This document shows, piece by piece, positions 1 to 4,982 of a DNA stretch of 27,186 nucleotides; the first letter of the stretch is position 1, and each line of letters starts with the position of its first letter. Made by a program: the position numbers and the translations under genes. The stretch is from positions 1 to 27,186 of the forward strand of contig DIXO01000052.1 in the NCBI GenBank assembly GCA_002428735.1, read 5' to 3'. This DNA is from Syntrophaceae bacterium UBA6078 (GTDB lineage Bacteria > Desulfobacterota > Syntrophia > Syntrophales > UBA2210). The notes below the pieces were generated by a model. It did not search any database. It saw only the letters and a program-made list of their open reading frames with translations, and was not told where the DNA came from.

Positions 1-142
1 TCCCCGAGACAATGAGATTTCTCATGAGCTGGCTTCTGGTGAGGCCGTACTTTTCGGCGTACGTGTCTATTTCCTCAATAACGCTTGGCTGAAGCATGAC
101 GGTATACTGTTTTGTCGCTTCCTTCATTTTCGGGCGTACCAT
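1..142 (-). CDS. Ribbon-helix-helix DNA-binding protein (partial, cut by window edge)
   Basis: The first 47 codons are visible; the rest lies beyond the left edge. The segment starts with a basic stretch (MVRPKMKEATKQYTVML), then a short beta strand and the pattern IEEIDTYAEKYGLTRSQLMRNLI. This matches the strand-helix-helix layout of CopG/Arc-type repressors and type II antitoxins. GGAGG lies 6 bases before the ATG at 142. A near-consensus promoter and a nested palindrome sit directly upstream (154-204), which suggests it represses its own transcription. It could be an antitoxin with its toxin gene beyond the edge, or a stand-alone regulator; nothing visible decides this. It lies downstream of the cassette array on the same strand but has its own promoter. 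Confidence 0.75.
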   Translation of the reverse strand, partial: MVRPKMKEATKQYTVMLQPSVIEEIDTYAEKYGLTRSQLMRNLIVSG

Positions 143-153
143 GTGACACCTCC

Positions 154-204
154 ATGTTAATCAACTGTGAAAACAGTAATAGCAATGATTAACATGTGTG
201 TCAA
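154..204 (-). promoter_or_regulatory. Promoter with nested palindromic operator for the RHH gene
   Basis: On the minus strand TTGACA (204-199) is followed by a 17-base spacer and TATTAC (181-176). A perfect 10-base inverted repeat, ATGTTAATCA (154-163) and TGATTAACAT (186-195), encloses a second one, ACTGT (164-168) and ACAGT (173-177). One outer arm lies in the -35/-10 spacer, the inner repeat covers the -10 and probable start, and the other outer arm lies just before the ribosome binding site. This is the expected geometry of an autoregulatory RHH operator; that role is inferred. Confidence 0.7.
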
Positions 205-254
205 GTCTTTTTTTGAAAAAAATGAAAAAAAGTTTTTCAGGTGTAATTGAGGCA

Positions 255-287
255 GGTTAGAGCGGCATTGAGCACAGCTAACCGCTC
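255..287. repeat. Overlapping short inverted repeats between cassette array and RHH gene
   Basis: GGTTAG (255-260) pairs with CTAACC (278-283), and GAGCGG (260-265) pairs with CCGCTC (282-287). The two hairpins overlap and exclude each other. No T run follows on either strand, so an intrinsic terminator is not supported. It may be a worn-down cassette recombination site, but no paired 7-base core was found. The rest of 205-388 shows no gene. Confidence 0.3.
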
Positions 288-388
288 CGACGAGCTCTTG
301 ACAGGCCCATTCTCGCGGGTGAAGGTTGCACCTACAAAGAAATGATTTCGATTAAAGCGGAGTACTATGGATTGTGGTTATAAGTATA

Positions 389-443
389 GTATAATGACGA
401 GATGAGCCGGAGCGTAGCGATCGGCTCTAGCGGCTGGTTCGAC
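389..443 (-). repeat. attC site at the end of the NucS-like/septoil-knot cassette
   Basis: Read on the minus strand, the site starts with GTCGAAC (443-437) just after the stop codon of the nuclease gene. A hairpin with arms GAGCCG (427-422) and CGGCTC (409-404) follows. The arrangement and central bases (CGCTA, GATCGCT, CGCTC) closely resemble the attC at 1620-1675. GTCGAAC is the reverse complement of GTTCGAC at 1626-1620, where this cassette begins, as expected for a cassette cut from a circle. The far core (ATTATAC, 395-389) departs from GTTRRRY at its first base, so this end may be degenerate. Confidence 0.65.
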
Positions 444-445
444 GT

Positions 446-1222
446 TTATTTCACGCGTCGCTCCATTGCCGCTTGCATGATCGGTTTGACCTTTGCGAGA
501 TCATCATCGTCCTTGATGATGTATTCTGTCCAAACTTCTTGGTCATTGTAAGTAGCCAACAAGTAGTGTTTCCGGCGCGGATAGAAGTATGAGAAGACGC
601 GACCATTGACCTTCATCGAAATAGCGTACTTGATGGAATCTAACGATATACTTCCCGGCTTCCAGTTTTTGATCTCATCCAATACAGCGGATACCTTAAT
701 TCGTACTTGAGGATCAGTGATGTAGTTAAGGTGATCATCAAGGTGAGTGAATTCGATGATTTCGGGCGGTGTTGGTATTGCCTGTTCCGAGAATATGGGA
801 ACAAGGTCTTCTTCTCCATCAAATTTGAGGCAGTTGAAAGTAAACAAGAAGATGGGAAGGTTTATCCACTTACAGCGGTTAATCAGCGTCTGAGAAAACG
901 AAGGGGCAATTAGAAATAGACGAACTTCCTGCATGGGGTCAACTTTGTGTGTGTTGTAGAGTCGGGCGAATGCCTCGATATGGCTCGAAATGTAGTCATA
1001 ATAGTCGATCCCCTGCATCAGCATACCATCGTCCTGTATAACCTTGAGCTCCGCAACGACAAGAGATTTGCCACTGTCCACCATCAGCACGTCCAGTCTT
1101 CCGCCAGCGGCCTGCTTCTGGTGATCCACATAGCCCAAACCTTCCTCAATCGTGCCAGCGTGGCGCCGAATAAGATCTTCAAGTTGCTGCTCTGAGACAT
1201 CGATTTTTTTGTAAGACTTCAT
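446..1222 (-). CDS. NucS/DUF91-like PD-(D/E)XK nuclease with DUF5655-like C-terminus
   Basis: A 258-aa protein. Residues about 10-130 resemble the catalytic domain of NucS/DUF91 endonucleases. The motif GGRLDVLMVD...LVVAELKV supplies the Asp and the ExK pair of the PD-(D/E)XK active site, followed by QGIDYYDYI. Residues about 170-258 (KYAISMKVNGRVFSYFYPR and later KDDDDLAKVKPIM) resemble the DUF5655 domain that often follows such nuclease domains. The expected activity is metal-dependent cleavage of DNA; substrate and role are unknown. The start is supported by AAGGAG before the ATG at 1222. The gene is the second in an integron-type cassette, downstream of the septoil-knot gene, and its stop codon lies three bases from the attC. 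Its base composition is lower in GC than the core genes to the right, as expected for a captured cassette. Confidence 0.75.
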   Translation of the reverse strand: MKSYKKIDVSEQQLEDLIRRHAGTIEEGLGYVDHQKQAAGGRLDVLMVDSGKSLVVAELKVIQDDGMLMQGIDYYDYISSHIEAFARLYNTHKVDPMQEVRLFLIAPSFSQTLINRCKWINLPIFLFTFNCLKFDGEEDLVPIFSEQAIPTPPEIIEFTHLDDHLNYITDPQVRIKVSAVLDEIKNWKPGSISLDSIKYAISMKVNGRVFSYFYPRRKHYLLATYNDQEVWTEYIIKDDDDLAKVKPIMQAAMERRVK

Positions 1223-1249
1223 TTCTTCTCCTTATCTTCATCGCACGCA

Positions 1250-1325
1250 CCAAATCACCTAAACGCATTTTTTTGACATAAGTGCGCTTGCTTGAATATC
1301 TGCGTTGCAAGCTCTCAGTTGCGCT
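1250..1325 (-). repeat. Inverted-repeat structure between the two genes of the cassette, possible decayed attC
   Basis: The minus strand shows nested partial repeats: ATAAGCGC with GCGCaCTTAT outside and GCTTGC with GCAAGC inside, over roughly 60 bases. The size and nesting resemble an attC, but the outer 7-mers do not match the GTTCGAC/GTCGAAC pair of the surrounding cassette. It could be the remnant of a fused cassette junction, or a hairpin in the message. Confidence 0.3.
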
Positions 1326-1384
1326 TATAACACGCGGCAGTAACCGTGAACTGTAATATTTGCTGTGCAACAATTACGATGCCA

Positions 1385-1597
1385 CTATTTAGGAAAGTTT
1401 TTCCTCATGATTATAATGTCAGCTTTGTACTCCTGATCTACTATAAAGACCTTGACATTGGCTTGGTATTCCTGATTAACGAGTGCGCCGCCGGCTATGA
1501 GCTGAGCATTCTTCTCCTTGTAGGACTGATCCGTGAGAAGTACTTTGTAGTTAGCCTTGTATTCTTGATCCACAATAAATACTTTTGCGCTTGCCAT
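1385..1597 (-). CDS. Septoil-knot (DUF6150-like) repeat protein
   Basis: A 70-aa protein built of short repeats. KVFIVDQEYKA occurs at residues 5-15 and again at 49-59, with variants LTDQSYKE and LVNQEYQA between. The pattern V-x-V-D-x-E-Y-K-A is that of the 7(1) septoil knot family (DUF6150), small all-beta knotted proteins often found next to mobile DNA; their function is not established. The two 11-codon copies differ in 7 codons, all synonymously, so selection has kept the peptide while the DNA drifted. That is strong evidence of a real gene. GGAGG precedes the ATG at 1597. It is the first gene of an integron-type cassette that starts at about 1625 and also carries the nuclease at 446-1222. 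Confidence 0.8.
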   Translation of the reverse strand: MASAKVFIVDQEYKANYKVLLTDQSYKEKNAQLIAGGALVNQEYQANVKVFIVDQEYKADIIIMRKNFPK

Positions 1598-1619
1598 GTT
1601 GTCATCCTCCTTTTTTATT

Positions 1620-1675
1620 GTCGAACATAAAGTTCACCGGGAGCGTTAGCGATCCGGTGTAGCGTCTGGTTATGC
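1620..1675 (-). repeat. attC site of the HEPN-like cassette
   Basis: On the minus strand the site runs from GCATAAC (1675-1669) through a hairpin (arms ACCGG and CCGGT) to GTTCGAC (1626-1620). GCATAAC is the reverse complement of GTTATGC at 2186-2180, the first bases of the same cassette. GTTCGAC fits GTTRRRY loosely and is the start of the next cassette. The stop codon of the upstream gene (TAA, 1672-1670) lies inside the first core. Confidence 0.75.
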
Positions 1676-2161
1676 CCATTTTTGGGGTAAAGCATTAAGT
1701 TCTTCAGAGAAGAACTGCAGAACTGCAAAAAGTCTTTGTAGTTCAACGGTACTGGCATGACCCTCAAAAATATAGCGCCAGTCCTGAAAAAGCCCGTCGT
1801 ATGACTTTAATGTTTTTTTCAACGGAGTGTCACTTGCTTCGACAAATCGTTCCCGATACTTCTTCTCCAATGCGTCTTTTACTGCTTGATCCAGTGCCTT
1901 ATAGAGTTTCGATGGTTTGTGGCCCTTTTTCAATACAGTCCTTGAGGCAAGCCAAGCTTTTTTCCCGCCAAGTGTACTTGGCTCCGCAGTATGCCATTCC
2001 ATATTTAATGATTTAAGGTATAGCTCAAGTGCAAACGCCGCATTTACGACCGCTGGAATTGACATTGCTGACTCAGGGCACATGTTGAGCATTTGCGATG
2101 CTAGACGGAACGCATCTGCTTGCTTCAAAACACCCGGATCAGGAATTGGACGTACCGCCAT
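1670..2161 (-). CDS. Cassette-encoded hypothetical protein, HEPN-like
   Basis: A 163-aa, mostly helical protein. The features NAAFALELYLKSLN, then GHKPSKLYKALDQ, then LFQDWRYIFEG, and a last helix LQRLFAVLQFFSEELN recall HEPN-domain proteins: an N-terminal helix with a Glu-Leu-x-x-Lys turn, a central H-x-L-like segment and a conserved WRY stretch. A clear catalytic RxxxxH is not obvious, so nuclease activity is not claimed. AGGAG lies before the ATG at 2161. The gene fills an integron cassette (2185-1626) whose attC overlaps its stop codon. No transposase or resistance signature is present. It could be part of a defence or toxin system, or simply uncharacterised. Confidence 0.7.
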   Translation of the reverse strand: MAVRPIPDPGVLKQADAFRLASQMLNMCPESAMSIPAVVNAAFALELYLKSLNMEWHTAEPSTLGGKKAWLASRTVLKKGHKPSKLYKALDQAVKDALEKKYRERFVEASDTPLKKTLKSYDGLFQDWRYIFEGHASTVELQRLFAVLQFFSEELNALPQKWA

Positions 2162-2179
2162 TTTGTAAATCTCCTTTCG

Positions 2180-2241
2180 GCATAACGCCCGGCATCAGCG
2201 GGCGCACGCTTTTTGCGATCCGCTGAATGCCGATGTTCGAC
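2180..2241 (-). repeat. attC site of the PD-(D/E)XK cassette
   Basis: On the minus strand GTCGAAC (2241-2235) starts the site, and GTTATGC (2186-2180), an acceptable GTTRRRY core, ends it. Between them CGGCATTCAGCGG pairs with CCGCTGATGCCG except for one unpaired T. This is the extrahelical-base feature by which integron integrases recognise the folded strand. GTCGAAC is the reverse complement of GTTCGAC at 2714-2708, the start of this cassette. This is the clearest attC of the three. Confidence 0.8.
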
Positions 2242-2249
2242 ATCTTTCT

Positions 2250-2684
2250 TCATTCAGCAAAAAGTTCCCATCGATCCTCATACTCTTTGATCGCGTTGAG
2301 GGGCATGAAGCCATTGTTCTTCCAGTTCTGTGGGTAATGAACGTGCCCTGCAACTTCACTGTTTCTGGTTATAAAATAGCGCACCTGCTTCTTGGCTTTT
2401 TCGTCACCCAAGAGAACAAAGATGGTCAACTGGTCAGCGAGATCATCTGAATAGCTTGCATTCTTGACATACCACGGTGCGGACCGCACGGTCTTGACCT
2501 GTAGCTTTTTTAGAACTTTGTCTGAGGGGAGGCCAACAAGAATGTCGTAGTCCTTCGTATTACGATCAGCCAACTGGGCATCAAATCCGCGTCGCAAAAG
2601 TTCTCCCATCACAAAGTACTCGCCAGCGTTTCCCGTGGGGATCCCCGATTTGCGTTTTTCCTTTTGTGGCTTCGGGTTGCTCAT
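2250..2684 (-). CDS. Cassette-encoded PD-(D/E)XK nuclease-like protein
   Basis: A 144-aa protein. After a lysine-rich start comes GNAGEYFVMGELLRRGFDAQ, then KDYDILVGLP and KKLQVKTVR. This is the order of the Glu, the Asp and the (E/Q)xK of Holliday-junction-resolvase-like PD-(D/E)XK proteins such as the DUF4365 group. Gln replaces Glu in the last motif, which is common in this family and does not by itself mean loss of activity. Its role is unknown; small proteins of this type occur in restriction, repair and mobile elements. No strong Shine-Dalgarno is seen before the ATG at 2684 (GAGACAGAC). It is the first gene of the cassette array, 24 bases behind the cassette boundary at 2714-2708, and a candidate array promoter lies about 80 bases upstream of that boundary. 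Confidence 0.7.
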   Translation of the reverse strand: MSNPKPQKEKRKSGIPTGNAGEYFVMGELLRRGFDAQLADRNTKDYDILVGLPSDKVLKKLQVKTVRSAPWYVKNASYSDDLADQLTIFVLLGDEKAKKQVRYFITRNSEVAGHVHYPQNWKNNGFMPLNAIKEYEDRWELFAE

Positions 2685-2707
2685 GTCATTTTGTCTGTCT
2701 CTTAAGT

Positions 2708-2714
2708 GTCGAAC
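2708..2714 (-). other. Left core of the first cassette (GTTCGAC), possible attI junction
   Basis: GTTCGAC on the minus strand is identical to the core at 1626-1620 and matches in reverse complement the attC core of its own cassette at 2241-2235. Upstream there is no hairpin like an attC, so this is where the array begins. Two copies of TTTCGGAAA-like sequence (2734-2746 and 2764-2776, 30 bases apart) lie just upstream and could be the direct repeats of an attI site; this is speculative. Confidence 0.5.
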
Positions 2715-2793
2715 AATTAATATACCCGATGGATATTTTCCGAAATTTTGTGCAATCCTACTTTATTTCCGAAAAAATGAATAGAATAAATAC

Positions 2794-2823
2794 ATGGTAA
2801 AATCAATATATTTGACTTGTCAA
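2794..2823 (-). promoter_or_regulatory. Candidate promoter of the cassette array (Pc-like)
   Basis: TTGACA (2823-2818) and TACCAT (2799-2794) lie 18 bases apart on the minus strand, pointing into the first cassette 80 bases away. The -35 is perfect and the -10 matches 4 of 6 bases. The position suits a promoter serving promoterless cassettes. Between here and the cassette at 2714 no open reading frame is seen. Confidence 0.45.
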
Positions 2824-2824
2824 T

Positions 2825-2862
2825 GCCGGGTTTTTACCCTTTATTATCGGGAAAAACCCGGC
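2825..2862. repeat. Long GC-rich inverted repeat upstream of the array
   Basis: GCCGGGTTTTT (2825-2835) and AAAAACCCGGC (2852-2862) are a perfect 11-base inverted repeat, extended by CCC (2837-2839) and GGG (2849-2851) with one bulged A. Neither strand has a T run after the stem, so it is not a standard intrinsic terminator. It sits between the toxin gene and the candidate array promoter. The remaining bases of the 302-base gap 2685-2986 show no gene. Confidence 0.5.
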
Positions 2863-2986
2863 GGGTAAAACATTGAATATTTGTCCAAGATAAGGTAAGC
2901 CAACATTCATGAATACTGTTTGAAAGAGCGTGTGAATTTGGAAATCATCTGACTCTTACTTTCAGGAGGAAGAAATCCTTATTCTC

Positions 2987-3265
2987 TTAATTTTCGCTAA
3001 CAGGATCATTATAAACATCCCTCCTGTCGCCAACCCTCAAAATAAGAAGAAGCACAGATTCACGATCAATGGCGTATATTATCCGGTATGATCCGTAGCG
3101 GTACCGGTAAAGACCTTTGAAAATTCCCTTTAATGGTTTACCCAACCCGAAGGGGTCTTTTGACAGGTAGCCCTTTACTCTTTCGATGATCTTTCGTTGT
3201 TTCTGACGATCAATTTTTTTCAGATCTTCTATAGCATCTTCATGCCATTGAATATTATAGATCAA
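2987..3265 (-). CDS. RelE/ParE-family toxin
   Basis: A 92-aa protein starting at TTG 3265, giving MIYNIQWHEDAIEDLKKIDRQ, the usual first strand and helix of RelE toxins. The core YRYRYGSYRIIYAID and end LRVGDRRDVY match the conserved strand and the C-terminal G-x-R-x-x-x-Y of RelE. Members cut mRNA on the ribosome; ParE relatives act on gyrase, and the sequence alone does not decide. The TTG start has GGAGA upstream and overlaps the antitoxin by 11 bases, which indicates translational coupling. An upstream in-frame ATG at 3304 would add 13 residues inside the antitoxin gene and is less likely. The pair lies between the cassette array and the island end, where addiction modules are common. Confidence 0.85.
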   Translation of the reverse strand: MIYNIQWHEDAIEDLKKIDRQKQRKIIERVKGYLSKDPFGLGKPLKGIFKGLYRYRYGSYRIIYAIDRESVLLLILRVGDRRDVYNDPVSEN

Positions 3266-3473
3266 GGATCTTCTCCGCGTCTTCCGTTGAATAGTATTTG
3301 GCATTTCTGTTGTTCAGACGATCAAGGGCGAGATAAGCATCCTCATACTCGGCAAGATGCTGCGAAAGAATCTCTTTTATGTAAAAACTCTTTGAACGTT
3401 TTGTCTTTTCAGCCAGAAGATCAAGCCGATCCGATAAGTCTTCTTCAATTCTAACATTCAGCACTTTGGACAT
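3255..3473 (-). CDS. RelB-like ribbon-helix-helix antitoxin
   Basis: A 72-aa protein: SKVLNVRIEEDLSDRLDLLAEKTKRSKSFYIKEILSQHL is a strand-helix-helix DNA-binding domain, and the acidic tail (EYEDAYLALDRLNNRN...) would wrap the toxin. I chose the ATG at 3473 because GAGAGG precedes it and the protein then starts at the beta strand. The longer reading frame from 3545 would put coding sequence through the operator. It is the first gene of the pair, followed with overlap by the RelE-like toxin. Antitoxin plus toxin usually bind the operator together. Confidence 0.85.
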   Translation of the reverse strand: MSKVLNVRIEEDLSDRLDLLAEKTKRSKSFYIKEILSQHLAEYEDAYLALDRLNNRNAKYYSTEDAEKILDL

Positions 3474-3501
3474 TTTAAACCTCTCTAGTTGTAATACATG
3501 T

Positions 3502-3529
3502 TTTATATGTGCCACATGGTAACACATAT
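3502..3529 (-). promoter_or_regulatory. Operator/-10 region of the toxin-antitoxin operon
   Basis: ATATGTG (3505-3511) and CACATAT (3523-3529) form a 7-base inverted repeat, 11 bases apart, overlapping TATAAA (3507-3502), a good -10 on the minus strand about 30 bases before the antitoxin start. No convincing -35 is seen. This is the usual location of a RelB-type operator. Confidence 0.55.
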
Positions 3530-3640
3530 GGGCTCGGTAGGGCAAGTAGATTTTGATGTTGATAAATAGACCAATGTCAGGGTACTATATTGTCAATTCA
3601 CTGTCAGTCAGAAATTTAGATTAAGGATATTAAGTAGTTA

Positions 3641-3679
3641 TGGCCAGCATCGCGGGTTCGACTCCCGCCGCCTCCACCA
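3641..3679 (+). pseudogene. Orphan 3' end of a tRNA or tmRNA gene, likely attachment site
   Basis: GCGGG (3652-3656), loop TTCGACT, and CCCGC (3664-3668) form a T arm. The 3' acceptor strand CGCCTCC (3669-3675), an A, and encoded CCA (3677-3679) follow. The matching 5' strand (GGAGGCG) and the rest of the RNA are missing upstream, so only the 3' end is here. The loop TTCGACT and the CGCCTCCACCA end fit tmRNA (ssrA), a favourite integration target; a Leu or Ser tRNA is the alternative. Such a fragment is what integration into the 3' end of the gene leaves on the far side of an island. The island would then extend left, with the intact gene beyond the window. Confidence 0.7.
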
Positions 3680-3695
3680 TTTAGAAAAGACAAAC

Positions 3696-3734
3696 CCGTC
3701 CCCTAACCGCGTTCGGTTGTGTGACGGATTTTTT
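3696..3734 (+). terminator. Intrinsic terminator behind the tRNA/tmRNA fragment
   Basis: AACCG (3705-3709) pairs with CGGTT (3714-3718) around a 4-base loop. Below an internal loop CCGTC (3696-3700) pairs with GACGG (3723-3727), followed by ATTTTTTAT. It starts 17 bases after the CCA and is probably the original terminator of the RNA gene. The remainder of the 3546-3874 gap shows no supportable gene. Confidence 0.7.
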
Positions 3735-3874
3735 ATATGTATTGTCAAAAAGTTATTCCGTTTATGGAGCCTCCGGTTTTTTGGCCCGGTCACTCCCGTT
3801 TCGGGCTCTAGCTTGCGAATCTTGCGAGCAAACGGAGGACGGGCCGCAGGCGAGTCCCGAAGGGATGCCACCGC

Positions 3875-4918
3875 ATGATCACCTACCAGCCACCCCACAC
3901 CATTACCCCCCAGATCTTGAACCGGGTCGCCGCCATCAGCGAGGCCATCGGGCGGCTGACCGTGCTCACCGACCAACCGAGAGCTTTGCGGCTGCGGGTA
4001 TTCGTCGCTCCTGCGCATCCATGCGCCCGCGACATACCGGACATCTGTTTCCATAACCGTGTCCGCACCATTCGCGGCTCGCTGGCCATCGCGGGCAACA
4101 CCCTGAGCGAGGCGCAGATAACCTCGATTCTGGAGGGCAAGCGGGTAATCGCCCCGCCGCGGGAGGTGCGGGAGGTGAAAAACGCCCTGGCCGCCTACGA
4201 CCGGTTCGATACTTGGAAACCCGAGGCGGAAAAGGATTTGTTAGAGGCACACCGGATTCTGATGTCCGGCCTGATCGACGAGGCAGGCAGCTACCGGCAC
4301 GGCGGCGTGGGGGTGATGGCGGGTCACCAAGTGATCCACATGGCACCGCCCGCCGACCGGGTGCCGCATCTAATGGCCGACCTGTTCGGCTGGCTGGCCG
4401 CTACCGACGCCCACTCGCTGATTGCCAGTTCGGTCTTTCACTACAAATTCATCCACCCTTTCGCCGACGGCAACGGACACATGGGCCGGCTGTGGCAGAG
4501 CCTGATTCTGGCCCGCTGGAACTCTCTGTTCGCCGACATGCCGGTGGAAAGCCTGATCTTCGAGCACCAAACCGAGTACTATGCAGCATTGCAGGAGAGT
4601 ACCCGTGAGACCGATTCCGCGCCTTTCATCGCCTTCATGCTGCGGATGATCCTGGATTCCGCGACCGCCTCCGCCCCCCAAGTTACCCCCCAAGTCGGTG
4701 AGCTGCTGGCGGCACTCCAGGGCGAGATGGGACGCGAGACGCTGCAATCCGCCCTGGGCCTTTCGGACCGCAAATCCTTCCGCGAGCGCTACCACAAAAC
4801 GGCCTTGGATGAAGGCCTGATTGAAATGACCATTTCCGAAAAGCCGCGCAGCAGCAAACAGCAATATAGACTGACCGACAAGGGTCGCCAGCGGCTGGTG
4901 CAGCATGGCGATGGATAA
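3875..4918 (+). CDS. Fic-family protein with altered inhibitory motif
   Basis: A 347-aa Fic protein. Fic enzymes usually transfer AMP from ATP to a target hydroxyl. The core motif is HPFADGNGHMGR at residues 194-205: the catalytic His, Asp, the GNG anion hole and the last Arg are kept, while the first Arg is His. The N-terminal inhibitory helix reads SLAIAGN (69-75), where the family normally has Glu before Gly-Asn; the codon is GCG instead of GAG. Residues 42-60 look like an insertion just before NRVRTI. The C-terminus (VTPQVGELL... to the end) is a winged-helix-like domain common in this group. GAAGGG lies before the ATG. A primase-helicase follows after 64 bases on the same strand, perhaps as an operon. 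Confidence 0.85.
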   Translation: MITYQPPHTITPQILNRVAAISEAIGRLTVLTDQPRALRLRVFVAPAHPCARDIPDICFHNRVRTIRGSLAIAGNTLSEAQITSILEGKRVIAPPREVREVKNALAAYDRFDTWKPEAEKDLLEAHRILMSGLIDEAGSYRHGGVGVMAGHQVIHMAPPADRVPHLMADLFGWLAATDAHSLIASSVFHYKFIHPFADGNGHMGRLWQSLILARWNSLFADMPVESLIFEHQTEYYAALQESTRETDSAPFIAFMLRMILDSATASAPQVTPQVGELLAALQGEMGRETLQSALGLSDRKSFRERYHKTALDEGLIEMTISEKPRSSKQQYRLTDKGRQRLVQHGDG

Positions 4919-4982
4919 CTCGCGACATGGCTTGTGACAATCAGGCCATGGCATATCTGGTCGATGGAGATATTCACAAGAG

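Noticed and set aside
255..287. Inverted repeats as a fourth attC site
   Set aside because: No pair of GTTRRRY/RYYYAAC cores at the right spacing and no cassette start that matches.
1179..1373. Small minus-strand open frame between the two genes of the cassette
   Set aside because: Very basic translation, overlaps the nuclease start and the inverted-repeat structure, no ribosome site.
2825..2862. 11-bp inverted repeat as an intrinsic terminator
   Set aside because: No T run after the stem on either strand.
3255..3545. Antitoxin start at ATG 3545
   Set aside because: This would put 24 atypical residues through the operator and promoter; ATG 3473 has the ribosome site.
3638..4054. Minus-strand 138-codon open frame ending in a WWRRRESNPR-like peptide
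   Set aside because: It runs through the tRNA/tmRNA 3' end; this peptide is a well-known false translation of such sequences, and the frame overlaps the Fic gene.
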